From: Fragilaria crotonensis
Taxonomy: Eukaryota > Bacillariophyta > Fragilariophyceae > Fragilariales > Fragilariaceae
DNA length: 64,000 bases
Assembly (NCBI GenBank): GCA_022925895.1
Contig: JAKSYS010000005.1
Location: forward strand, 124,001-188,000
Direction: 5' to 3'
Part shown: positions 41,581 to 53,860 of the stretch, piece by piece
Numbering within the stretch: position 1 is the stretch's first letter
Layout: every line of letters begins with the position of its first letter
Notes under the pieces: generated by a model
The model's input: only the letters and a program-made list of their open reading frames with translations
The model's database searches: none
What the model was told of the DNA's origin: nothing
Translations under genes and position numbers: made by a program

Positions 41581-41973
41581 TTACCGCGGAGACTTATGGG
41601 ACGACAAGACTCGGCGTATTGCTTCCTTGTGTTTGATGTGATCAGCATTTCGTTGCCGTGGAATTTCATCCGACACGTCATTCATCCAGGCATTCAGATT
41701 GGGGCTGGGCGTCTGTAGCAACAGCGTCCTGGCATGCATCTCTGCAACCCGTTTCTTCTTGTATTCGGTTGAAAGTGAACAATGAGTCGGGGTTAATTCC
41801 AAGATGCCATCCTCAGCCATTGTTTTCAGATTAGTCAAGAAGAGTGGGTAGTTGCATTCGACCCCATCTGGAATACGAGACTCAACGTAACGATATATGG
41901 CATCCTGAGATGATCTCATGTTGGAGTCTCGCAACTCCTCAACTGCCTTCAGGATCAGTTTGCGGTAGGGCAT
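41581..41973 (-). CDS. Small winged-helix (linker-histone H15-like) protein
   Basis: 130 residues, single exon, ATG at 41973. Residues 1-75 read like an H15 winged helix: YRKLILKAVEELRDSN, SSQDAIYRYVESRI, NYPLFLTNLKTMAEDGILELTPTHCSLSTEYKKKR, the order and spacing of linker-histone globular domains. The C-terminus is only moderately basic and lacks the Lys/Ala-rich tail of a true H1. It may be a chromatin or DNA-binding accessory protein. It is convergent with plastid paralogue 2, their stops about 200 bases apart. Confidence 0.58.
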   Translation of the reverse strand: MPYRKLILKAVEELRDSNMRSSQDAIYRYVESRIPDGVECNYPLFLTNLKTMAEDGILELTPTHCSLSTEYKKKRVAEMHARTLLLQTPSPNLNAWMNDVSDEIPRQRNADHIKHKEAIRRVLSSHKSPR

Positions 41974-43866
41974 GATGACAAATCGTTAGTTTGAGCCCTC
42001 TGTTTTTGTGCACGTTGCTTGGCTGTCGAATTCGTCGTTGCGCTGCTAGTTGTCTCTATCATTTATCAGTGCACAGCATGGAGATGTCAATTTCACGACA
42101 AGAATTTCGAAGTTCGCATCCGTTCTGTTTTCTGTTTCTGGCCCGACGACCGGAGTTGGTTGCCGTACTTGTATCCTACCGCAATGTGCCGGTACCCGCA
42201 TAGTATCATACCAGGTACTACCTGGTACTCGTACATTATGCAAAACTACTGTATCTGTCAAAGCGCGCCATTCCATTGCTTGCGCGTCGCGCGTAAATAT
42301 GATCAGCACACGCGAGTGCACGACCCTGAAGGGGTGTCAAGTAAATGCTCCAGAGTACCAGGTACTCAAGATCTGTTCGACATAAAGAGACTGAGCATGA
42401 TGAACGAGCGTTTCTCGTCGTGCCGGTCGTCGCTTTTTTGTAACGTCGGCAAAGATCACACATCACACTTGTATATGCTCAAGCCTCAAGCTCTTAGTTC
42501 TTGAAAAATCAACTCTCTGGCATAGACTACCGTGCACCTGCACTCCCTTCCCTTCCAATGACTAATAGAGAAGCTAGTTGTGTATTCCTAATCCCAGGGA
42601 GCAAACTTAGAAGTCATAGGTACCACTTGACAAACTGTCAAGTACTTCAGGTGAGCATAGTACAAGTACTCCTCACTTCTCAGTAGCAAGGTTCCACTGG
42701 TTGTCCCCTGTGGCCACAAAAATGGCCAGACATGCCGTATGTTAATGCGGTCAAGCATGTTAACTGTTCTCTGAATGGTAGGGGTACCGTTGCTTTGCAC
42801 TCATTCCATACCATGATCCGGCCCTTTCATTTGGGTTCCAAGTTTGGTCGGATTAGTTGCAACCTCCAACACCCATTGTCCCAAATGACGGGGACAAGAA
42901 TGACAATCAAAGCTCCTTCATTTATAGTTTCCCGTCACGAATTGTTGTCAACAATCAATTCTTGTTGTTTATTCCTTGAGGTAAGCAAATCTGCCACAAA
43001 AGGTGAAATCCCTAATGTCCGATAGCTGGTCGTTTGCATAGCATACATGGCATTTTGCAGTGCGTAATCATTAATTGCCATCACATCAATGAGCATTGCC
43101 TGTGGAGGATAAATATCAATTTAGGTTGGAAAATATTACCTATCACCTGAAGTACTCTCTTGCACACTTCATTGGCTTGAGGGGGTTTCCCTGCCTCAGT
43201 GCATTCAATGAGTCATGGTGTCAAGAATGTTTTAGGCACATGATGGAATCAGTGGTTTACTACAAAGTTGGGAATTTTTAGATTCTCAGCAGATACTTCA
43301 ACGGATTCAGAAAAATAGAAACCGTGTTTCATGCTCGTAATGGAAATTCTTAGTATTTGCGTTTGTACTTCGAAATTAATGTTTAATCTTATGTCTATTT
43401 GAGTGTTCTTATAGACATTTCATGATCTGAATCCTCCGCGTACCTATAAGCGAGGGAGGAAATCAAATACCTAAGATACGACTCTAGAATAGTACTAATA
43501 TCCTATATAGAATTGAAGTCATTGTATGTTCAATAGAATAAAACATTCAAACATGAATGGGATGATGTAATTGTACTTAGATGCAACATAGGTGCATCAT
43601 GTTCGACATGATCAGGTGTCAAGAAAAACTTCAGAAACAAATGGTTCGACACGAAAGATTCTTGGAAGTTGGTCTGAATCGACCATTCAAGGCAATGGCA
43701 TCAACCGCACCGAATGCCGATGGTGTTCAATGTGGGCTGTGTCATACCCTTCACACAGGCATTCCCATGACATGCATCAGGGGCCGAATCTTGACGTGAG
43801 CAACTGCACTAGCTACGCCTGGTATATGTTAAATGGCAAGTGACTTGAGTTGTACTCGGGAGTATG
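41974..43866. other. Long spacer, no gene recognised
   Basis: About 1.9 kb. It contains GTACCAGGTACTACCTGGTACTCGTAC-type clusters near 42190-42235, then AT-rich unremarkable DNA. Small frames (for instance 43592-43843) show no convincing domain. Confidence 0.4.
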
Positions 43867-46518
43867 TTACTCTGTGCTTTCTGATGAAACGAGATTCTGA
43901 TTTCTCACCATGTTATGTTTTACAGTATTTATAGACGTTACTACTATCCACAGCACATCGAATACAGACCTCACTTGCTCGCTTGCTTCGTGATTTTTTT
44001 CATCGATGCTGTTGTCGCTCTGTATGTTTATGGCATTGTGGGGGCCACGACGATGACGATGCTGTTGCTGGAGACCAGCTTCAGCAACATCTCCAATCTG
44101 TTCAGCCATTGCTGCGCCGTTGCGACGCTTCAAGCCAGCAGGGCGTGGCCGATTAGAAAGGTTCATACTAGCTGGTAAGTTTGCCTTGTCTGCATTGCTG
44201 CCCTTTTGGATAATGACCCTCCGGCTCAAGTACTTTGCCCATGTTGCAATGACCCAGTTGTTGTGATGCATTCGGTTGTTTGAAAACACGTAACTCACCC
44301 TCGTTGCTTTGCAAATACTCAGTGCCTCTTTCATATAAATCATTTACAATTTCTGGAGTCATATTATCAGGAATCATGCCGATGCCCTCCTCCATTTTTG
44401 AGAACACAGGTTGCCAGTGTAACTTATACACGTTGCTGACCCTTTTGGGTAAGCAAGCAGGTACGGAATTTTTGAAAGGGTTTGACATTGCGTTGCTCAA
44501 TAACACCGTTCTCACCCTCAGTTGCAAAGCCAGGCATCCCTTCGAGCCAAAGCTTCCATCCGACATCTTGTTTCACACCATGTGGAAAGGCAAATGTGGC
44601 AGGGACATCCCAGAACCTGCCATGGTTGTAGCTGAACAGTGTACCTCGGTTTCCCAGCAGTGCAACTATGTCTTGGCCATTGGCAGCAGCACCGTCATGA
44701 GTAGGAAGTAAACGAGCTTGACCTTGTTGAATGGTGTTAATCTGCTGGCAAACATTATCACGAATCCCATCGCGAAAGTCATCTAGAATAGTGATAATCT
44801 GGTGTTGACTAATCTGTCCATTTTCAATTGCCCTCTCCTCCATTGCTTCAAATATTGTTTGTCTCACCAACGTAGATTGTTCGTTCACTCTTAGTAGCGT
44901 GGATTGGCAGAGTTCAAGTAGAGAAGTCATGAGATTCAGTTGCGTCACATGGGGGGCACGCCAGTTGATTTTGACATCGTTTCAGTAGGCTCAGTAGTCA
45001 CTTATGTCTTTAAACGAAGTAGGAGCTCTGGATTTTGAAGTAGAGGTACTGCAGAGAAAGGATGTCCTCACGACCTGACGTTGCGATTAACCAATCAGAT
45101 GCAAATACAACGGACGCCAACACTCGAACCAGTACTCCAATACTTGTTGGACGTGGTGCAACAATGACACCATACATAAGCTGGAAGGCATCATGTATGT
45201 CCGCATTGTCAACTGTATTGTCGACCATCCAATGAGGAGGAAGTACAGAAAAAGTGCTGTGGCTGGTTAGGGTCCAGCCCACATAAGCAGCTACCTAAGT
45301 AGGCGTCACCTACGTCAGCAAACTGCCAGTACACATCAAGAACCTTTCCAAGAGACCAATTGCCCCGATTCGCAATTGAGGCAATGGGTGGTGGTGGGGC
45401 TGTTGTTGCACATGACACATGAGTGGCACTGCCTTTCCTTAAGCCATGTGCAGACATCGTCCTGATGTACGTCTGCACAATATCCCAGGACGCTTTCATT
45501 ATAACTTGAAGCTGCTCGCAGTAGCGATGAGCAGCGCTGCCGATACTTGTACCGTTACGAATGAAAACACGTTCGGAGTTATCTTGGAAGGTGTTCTGGT
45601 TCACTGATAACCAGACACCCAAACTGACACCAGGACATAGAACCGGGTCTAGTGGGTTACAATAGACAGCTTTGTTGTGTGTCTTCTCACCTTCTTTGTC
45701 TGACTTTGTTGAATCATGACGACGACGAATCACAAAATGGTCTTAAGAAATCCCAATATTGTGCAATGTCAGAGGGTCAATTGAATTGGACCGAGCCATA
45801 AGGTTCCACTGTGGTAGAATTGTCCACATCCAGACAAATATGTTCCCTCTCTGAATTGCCCATTATGTAAGTATCATGCGAAAGAGGGAAAAGCTGATTG
45901 GATCAGCACGCATCTCATCCACATTGCCATTACTGCAAGCATCTGCAGTTTCTTTCCTGAATGACTGCAGAAAACTGTGCATCTCAGAATAGTATGATCA
46001 TGACAGTACCTTTTTAACTGTTCTTGCACCAAACAGAATAGCATCATGTATCTTACGCATGTGTCCGTGCAAGTATATTTTTGCAACTTCACCTTCTTTT
46101 TTGGAACTTTTGACTTTGTTGCTGCCATACATGCTATGACCATGTCCATGCTAAGTCCCTCATACACAATGTCACGGTCACCACATTTGTGGTAGAACTT
46201 CATTGGGTCAGCCTTCTCTTCTGCAGACAAAACACGAGTACCAACTTCAAAGTAGTCTGGATACTCAATCATCCACCACTGTATCAATTTTTTCATACGA
46301 CAACAATGCCAGCGACGCGTCTCGGCAGAACTTTCTTTTTTTTCGTTGCGTTTACAGTTTACAGCAGATACATGCACAGCTCGCACCTCCACATCTGCCC
46401 CGATTGTAACGGTTGAGTCATCAGTGACACGAATCCTCCCTCCTCCCCTGTTGTTGGACCGTGACGTGAAGATAATGATTGGTAAAAATGTCAAGACTTG
46501 CCAATGAATGGAGTGCAC
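43867..46518 (-). mobile_element. Crypton-like DNA transposon, decayed
   Basis: Minus-strand coding traces in several frames: 46518-45874 (an N-terminal WWMIEYPDYFEVGTRVLSAEEK...FYHKCGDRDIVYEGLSMDMVIA block), 45733-45209 (tyrosine recombinase catalytic core), 45282-45010, 44948-44424, 44566-44168 and 44343-43867 (KYLSRRVIIQKGSNADKANLPA tail). Cryptons are DNA transposons that carry a tyrosine recombinase and no reverse transcriptase; stramenopile members are known. None of the reverse transcriptase motifs is present. At least four frameshifts or stops separate the pieces. Element ends not identified. Confidence 0.68.
45209..45733 (-). pseudogene. Tyrosine recombinase catalytic core of the Crypton
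   Basis: 174 open codons. GEKTHNKAVYCNPLDPVLCPGVSLGVWL precedes HGLRKGSATHVS, the HxxR motif of tyrosine recombinases, then ANRGNWSLGKVLDVYWQF, where the Tyr in DVYW is the likely nucleophile, and YLGSCLCGLDPN. These are the signature residues seen in stramenopile Cryptons. Upstream and downstream parts of the protein lie in other frames, so it is not functional as it stands. Confidence 0.7.
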
Positions 46519-47570
46519 ACTTCCATGCAGCTCGCCAACCAGATTTTGATATGATATTTAGCATCAGCATGTGCTAATGAACAACGTTAAGTGCGGGAAA
46601 TTCAATATTTCTAAGTAACTGAAACAAGTTAAAAGCATATTAACTGCCAAACCTCCATGAAACACGGACCTGGTTTGAATTAGGTCCACTCCAAAAGCTA
46701 TACGATAAAGCATATGATTTTGGGGGTGGACCTATTCTCTAGTACCAGGTACATGGCAAACATACTACAGTCTACGCAAAGTGGACATCAGGTACACCAG
46801 GATATCATATGCTAATAATCATATGACTCTCGTGATAATTTCTGTACCAGACCATATACTGCCCTCAGTTATCTACAGGTCAAGTTGGATACTTTCGCAC
46901 AGCAGACACTACACCGGTAGCGACTTCTGTATATGATTCAACTGCCTCTCTCATTTCAGTGTTTCTTAACACACTGCCATCATCGCGTTGAAAAAGCCAG
47001 CGGCATCCCGCAGACACCGTTTAACCATGTACGAGTAATGGCAGAGTGTTGGTTCTTTAGAACAAGGAAGATGTTCCGCCTGTGTGAAGAACAACACACC
47101 TATTTAGTAGCCACTAGTAGGCTACTTGAAGGCTGTCTACCGTATACTATGGTCGGAAGATCAAAGTCTTTACCTCTTACTTTGTATTCAACTATCAGAG
47201 TATGCAAGTATTCAGCGGGACAACCCTTCGTCCACTCTCTTTGGCTCTAGCCTTTATCTCCGGACCGTACATCCAAGGCCTATCGCTAGCAAAGCCATCA
47301 AGCAGTTCAGAGAAGTATCTGAAATCAAAATGCTTATGTATATATTGTATGCTAGAGAATTGATCATTCAAACCCCTTTTCTTGTTTAATAGTTTTCCAA
47401 CAAAATTTCTATGTGCTTATCATGTATATTTCTTGAATAGTGCCATGGTGACCGTCAACAAATCTATGTGTATCAAAATTCCCAACGAAGGCAAGCTGTA
47501 CCATTCTTTTCATGTACCGTCGTAAGGATAAAACGACGTGAATGAATGATGTAAGTTTATATTCAAGTTG
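46519..47570. other. Spacer
   Basis: No gene recognised; GTACCAGGTAC-type words near 46740-46800. Confidence 0.4.
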
Positions 47571-50170
47571 CAATTTTCCTACTTCTTGAATGAATGTAAG
47601 CTGATGAAAGGTACCATAGAAAATTGTTGTGATGACTTAACAGGCGCAGGTAAAGACGCATCAAAAGTCAGAGGGCCATAGATTACTTCCGATACATTAA
47701 TTTTACAATAGAATTCATAACGCTTCTCGGACAATTTGGTGTATTTCTGAAAAAATCTGATTAACATTATATGATCCCATTAGAAGTGGCAGAAAAGAGT
47801 CCATTGTCTTTGGGTTTCATGCATGCATACTGGCAAACTCAAGCTGCACAGGACGCATTTTTGGTTTGAGGGTTGCGTACTCCAATAGGTGCATTTTGAA
47901 CTCCCCATTGTCTTAACAACCCGTATAAGCACTCCCCCATAAACTCTGTTCCTTGGTCATGTATCAGGCAAACTGGTAGTGGATGTTTGAATAGCCAGCC
48001 CATTTCAAATCCTAGTCCTGCTTCTCTTGCCATTGTGTTTCGTTGTTGCAGTATCTCTGTTTATTGGTGATGACATCAATAATGATTCTTAGAGCAAGAA
48101 CGTCATTACCTTAAGGGAATCTCTCATGGTCCAATCGTATCAATCGCCACTTCAAACCACGGTGCCACATGTGTTTCTCTCGCTGCCAAGTGTCCACAAC
48201 CTTGTCCCGCTGCTTTATGTTTGTGGCAGTTTCCGCAGTTCTCTAAAATTTGTCATTGTCAACAGAGGTTTTCCATTCATGCATGCTGTAGTATTATGTG
48301 ATACCACGTGATGGTTTGATTCACAAATGCATCAGGTAAGATAATCCGGAAGTTGTGAGTCCCAGTGGTGTGCTAGCTAGCACACTAAGAACTCCTCATT
48401 CCAAAAGTTGTAACACTTATTGTTTCAGGTCAAGCTCTGACAGTTGTCGTATTTCCATTTCCAAATGAATGTGATCAATCGGTTTTGGTTCTCATGGGGT
48501 AAGCTGAGATACGCTTCCATTCTTGTTAAGTTCGTATACAACAACAACAATCATTCATTACTACCGCATCATCGAATACTGCTGTGGAATAGAATTAACA
48601 AGAAAAACAGCAGTAGGTCAGGAAGAGAGATTGTCTGTTATAATATTTGAGGCCATTGCATCTCTCTCCGCGGCTCCCTGATGAGCTTGCGCCGGTCCAT
48701 GCGGTCCTGGTGCATTATTCCCTTCCACCGTCGGGATAAATAGTAGAAGAATCTGTGAGGCTAAAACTCTCGCCCTTGACAAATGAACTTGGGCTGTATT
48801 CCTCGATGTTAAATCCCCAATGTTACACTTGCTGCATACTATTCAGCTCAGCGTAAGTGAGATTTTTATGATCGGTGCGAATGAGTAGATGGCAGCCATA
48901 AAGCAATGTTTGCTTGGAATACACAAAGCACCTTGAAGACAGAAAGCAATGCTCTTTGTATAGTGTTATGTTTGCATTGTGCTGGATTCAATTTGCAGGG
49001 AAAGAAGGCCATTGGTTGCTTTTGTTTCATGGCTTATAAGTGCACCCATATGAAAAGTTAAATTGTGCACAGGGTAACATAACATAGCAACAATTGGATG
49101 TGAGCACTGTTTTCATGTGTTCAAGTGCGTGTTGGTGTTGAGTTATCCATTCAAACAGGCCTTCTCCTGTCAGACTCGGTAGCTAGTGTTGACAAAACAT
49201 GACCTCATCGCGGCCAAATGTCTCGGCAATAATTTTCTGTCCCGATGAAACTTCGAAATTGTTTGATGTTCATTGGGGTTCAAGTTATTGTATTGTAAGT
49301 ATCTTCTTCTGCTGAAGTCCTTGCGACGTCAACCAGTATCTCAGCCAATACGTCTCCTGAACTGCCCACTCTCACTCTTGCGGGTAAATGGTGAAGCCAT
49401 TTCGATGCAAGCGGTGCAAGGCTTTGTTTAGAAACGCGCATGAGTGAAACATAATAATCAGTGAAGAGTCGTCCAGAAAAAGTCAACATCAGCCATGATC
49501 CGGAAAAAACTTTCCATGAGATCTCTTGACAGAGATCTGGAGCCTGGGAAACTCCCATTGGAAGTGGATAATTTACCAAAAGATTTGACAATAACACACA
49601 ACATCATTACTCAAGTCGTCCAATTCAACCAAATAAATGCATTTTGAAAGGTCAATTTTCGTTAAAAATTGTACTGGGTTGCCGATGAAACACCTCCTGT
49701 GTTCTTGGCATTGGATATACTCTTCGCCCCGACATCTTGCAAAAGTCCAAGACCCAGTGCACAGTGCCTTCCTTCTTTGGATTATTTAGGCATGATAAGT
49801 ATGGCATCCTGTCCCTCCTAAGGGATCAATTATATCCTTGTTCACCAACTGCTCCATTGTGGAACAGGCATTAGTGGACCTAACTGTTATTGTTAGAAAG
49901 TCATCTGAATTAGGCTCATTAAGGCCATTTGCAAACTTCCCCTGGTGGAAGAATCCTTCCAATCCTCTGGCATCTTGTTGTAGAGCAAGAGCGTTATCTG
50001 ACTGTTTCGACGGGTACGACATAAGTGCTGGTACTTCCCTAGTCTCGACCGTTGGCAAATCATGAAAATAGAATGCGCAAAACCTTTGAGCAATATGATC
50101 ACACTTAATAAAAACAAGAACAGCAGGATGCAAAGGAAGATAGAAGTAAACAAGATAAAGCAAGAAGTAA
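47571..50170 (-). mobile_element. Ty3/gypsy LTR-retrotransposon fossil
   Basis: On the minus strand, traces of reverse transcriptase (a PLPMGVSQAPDLCQEI block near 49.5 kb and a VHWVLDFCK block near 49.75 kb) come before integrase traces (IHDQGTEFMG and VRNPQTKN near 47.9 kb). Reverse transcriptase before integrase, with these motifs, points to Ty3/gypsy. The copy is old and heavily broken (many breaks) and no LTRs were recognised, so both ends are approximate. Confidence 0.65.
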
Positions 50171-50397
50171 GCACTAAAGTCATTACGCTTGGGAGGGATT
50201 TCGGATTGAATGTCATGCTACTGACGTCGTCAATACCATCATCATACAGTATGAAACCACAGTAGTATGATCGCCAGTACGGCTAGTCTGAAACGGTCCC
50301 CGCAATTCGAACATCACGTATACCTGCTCGTAGGTCCACAACATAGTCGCGCAGGAGTTACCGATGTCCGAGACTGGCGGGAAACCTTGGGCATACA

Positions 50398-53300
50398 TTA
50401 AAATTGTAAAGGATGCATGGACGCAAGGAGCTCGCGACGACGATCACCAGCGGGCGGTAGCACCTTTGTAAACAGGTCCGCAAGATTACTTTGCATATCT
50501 TCCTTGTGCACCTCGAGTACACCAGCTGCGACAGCTTCGCGCACTGCATGGTAAATGATTGCATTGTGTTTCTTGCTCAGCACAGACTCAGGGACACTCG
50601 ATTGTCTTAGCTCACCTGTGCCGGTCCCTCCAACAGGACGCCGAACATTCAAAGCTTGTATCATAGTGCGATAATAACATCCCTAGCATTTCGCAGCGCA
50701 ACAAACTTGCTGCCGAAAGTGGAAGTTTCAACCGTATTCTGCCAACAAGTTACCCAAAGCACAGGAGAATTTTGTAGGAACACCAAAATTCCTGTGTCGG
50801 AACGACGGGTCACAACGTTCTCGGCGTGGTCAGCATCAACAAAGACATGGAAATTCACCGGATTTCCAAACAAGTGGTTCGGGCATTCACGGTGGTAATT
50901 CTTCTTCAAGGTTCTCAGAGGACAAAGACCAGTCCGGCTTTGACTTTGTTGGTGTAACTGCAACCGGGCCTGTTGTATCAAATATGATACTGCACTTCTT
51001 GTATTTATTCAGATATGCAAATATGTGATTGACAGCCTCCACCAAGTGCCCGACACGAGGCACTGAAAGGTGCTGTGATAGTACTGACACCTGCGTGTAC
51101 ATGTCAATTCTCCCAAGTTCGACAGCCCATTGAAGGATGCCATTCAATTGAGAATGTTGTGATACCCCCTCTTTGTCACATTTGTCAGTTGTATCTGTTT
51201 CTGGTTGATAGTTTGTACTGGAAAACAAAACGGCGACTTCGCGGTCATCTTCGTATTCCTGTCATCAGCCTGCAACAAGAATAGTTTGCATTTGAACGGC
51301 ATTTTTGACATATGTGTTAGCTGAGAAAGCCCACTTCTCACGTCCAGATGGGTCGCCAGGTCTCGTGACCTTTCGCACTTCGGTACCGAGATATCGCGTC
51401 GGTGTGCAAATACTGGCAAGATTCAACTCGTACCGCGATTGTGTGGACTCGAGGTGGATAGTCGGGTTGTGCGATACGATCAAGACGTCGTCAATATAAA
51501 AAAGAATGAATTCACAATGCTTGAAACCGTTTCCTTGTGTATTTGGTCTCCTATAAATGTCTGGGTCGGCAATTGTCGGGACAAAGCACATCTTGAGCAC
51601 GGTATCCTGAAAATTAGGCTCGCTCAGAGCGTTGTCGTCCTGCAAATAAAGCACACTACATGGCAATGCGAGTTTCTCATGTTTTCGTTGTCCAGATGGG
51701 TGAGGACATTCTCATCAAACGTCGTGACTCTGATTTTCATAGCGTTGGTTGCCATATCATTTGAAGAAGTAATGTAATGCACCATGGACCGTTCGATGAC
51801 TTCACCTGATTCGGTTAGTATCCAATACGTCATGTCACTACCAACTCGGTGCGCTATGCCAAACCAGCAACCAATCTTAGCCTGCTCTTCCGTCATGTCC
51901 ATCTTCTTCTGATCCCAATACCAGACCCAATCATAAAAATCAAAGTCCAGACACTCCGATATATCAATCGTTTCACAAGTCAATCTCTCGAGTCCAGGGC
52001 GCTTGTTTTTACCACGGGTCAATATAGATTGTGTTTCCGATATGTAGACTGAACCATAATCCCAAAGTTGTGCTGGCACTTGGTTTGATTGCATACAAGT
52101 CTTCCATTTGTTTTGATTTCCCGGATCTCAGTTCTGGCGCGATGATTCTGAATGACGCTGCGGCCCTTCTCGGAAATTTGCATTTTGATATTCGATTGTG
52201 GTATGATTTCATCACTTCCGTGTTCTTACCTGTTTGTTCACACTGCTTCAATGTTCGCAATGGCTTTCGATTCCATGGGGTAAGAAACGCGTGTAAAGAT
52301 CCCATTCATTATCATCATATAAATCCGGAGAGACTTAACATGATCGTGGAGCCAATGCCGGTGGAGATTAAGATGATCGACACGGTAATGGCGGTAAAGT
52401 GGATGGATCACGCCAAATGCCACGCTGTGTTGTGACCTTTAAAGCTTTCTGTGCCGTCTTCAAGCCAGATTGGAACTTTCAAGCAAGAGTTTCAGTGCTT
52501 ACCTGGGAATGGCATTCTTTGCTGGCACCCATGAACAACAGCCTGACTTTGTCACTTTCTCGGCTCGCGGTAGTCACGTTCACAGCAGACACCATACGTC
52601 TGATAAACGACGCAGGTTCCAAAACCGAGATCTGATCCACAGTTACATGGTTCCCCACATGACTCATCACCACGTCGGGGAATTCTAGTATCCAGCGCAC
52701 AGACATTGCTGAATGTCACCTCTTCAATCGTTAGTTTGGCTGACGAAGTAGCAGAGGATATATTTACCTCCCCCGGATTCCGCGGCGTGTCAACCGTGAG
52801 TTCAATCACCACAAGACAATTTTCGTGCTCCCAGGCCATTGGGACATGAGAGTCAGAGTAAACAGTTCTTCCTTGCATGGTGAATGGGATTTGGTAGTTG
52901 TCGCCTGTAATACCAAAGGTCCGGGTCTTGTCAGTCGGATTGTCAGGAACCATTATGCCAGAATGTCGGATTTGTTTTGGATTAATGAGGCTCATGCGAA
53001 GATGTGATCCATACCAGATGTCCTGATTAAATCAGATAATCACGGTTTTGCCAGTGGTTGCATCCATAAAAGCAGCTGATGTGTTGTTGACAATTAGTAT
53101 GTTTGTGAGGGGTTGGTAATCTGTGGAGTAAGGAGTGATATCGGCAAAAATCACCGGCGTATTCATCTAATCAAAAATTAGGACCAGCCTTACATGGTGT
53201 GTCAGCGAGTGTATCAAGCTCAAAACATGCAACAGCACCAGGGGCATTCAAGGGAGTAGTTTCAATGGATTTGATGGAGTGATAGCGGTGAGTGGAACGA

Positions 53301-53860
53301 ATTATAGAGACATTATTGACATGCCCCTACGCCAACAATACACTAATAAGAGGCACCTGGGGTGCCAGGCAGTCGTTGCCCCTTGGTCCAAAACGGCCTC
53401 CAGTACACCCCCCATGGTCATTTGACAAAGTGGATTGCGTTACAATTGATGATGTTGGATGTTGATGCGTCATATTCCATTGTTTCCGTTACGTTTGCTG
53501 GCGCAACATTTCGTTCGTCTGCAATAGCTACTAGCTGGACGATCGTTGTGATGCCCGGCGTGTCCGCTTCTGCGGCCACGCCCACCACGTCCGCCACGGT
53601 TATCACATCCTCCGCCCCGTCCGCCAGTTACGTTTAAGAGCTCGCGCCCTTGGCAAACGTGAGTGCGCCCTCCAAATGCACGGAGCTTGTCCCAGTCATC
53701 AGACGTGAAGTTTCGAGTGACATCGGTTACGTCGACTCGGATCATGATGACCCGCATCGTGCCACTCGCAATTCGGCCATTACCGAGAGAATGGCATACA
53801 GTTCTCCAGAATTTGTGCGTTTCCTTCATTATGGACCTTTCATTCTCATTCCTACACACC
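50398..53860 (-). mobile_element. Ty1/copia fossil, second copy in window
   Basis: Minus-strand traces in copia order: a Gag-like Gly/Arg-rich tail (53.5-53.9 kb), protease and pre-integrase region (52.5-53.1 kb), integrase-linker region (51.6-52.3 kb), reverse transcriptase with a FILFYIDDVLIVSHN motif (51.3-51.7 kb) and RNase H with KKHNAIIYHAVREA and NLADLFTKVL (50.4-50.7 kb). It is broken in many places and older than the copia element at the left of the window. It differs clearly from that element in sequence, so it is another lineage. LTRs not recognised. Confidence 0.72.

Noticed and set aside
43592-43843. Possible Cys/His cluster (TECRWCSMWA...HRHSH)
   Set aside because: Short, overlaps another frame, no start context and no second half of any known finger domain.
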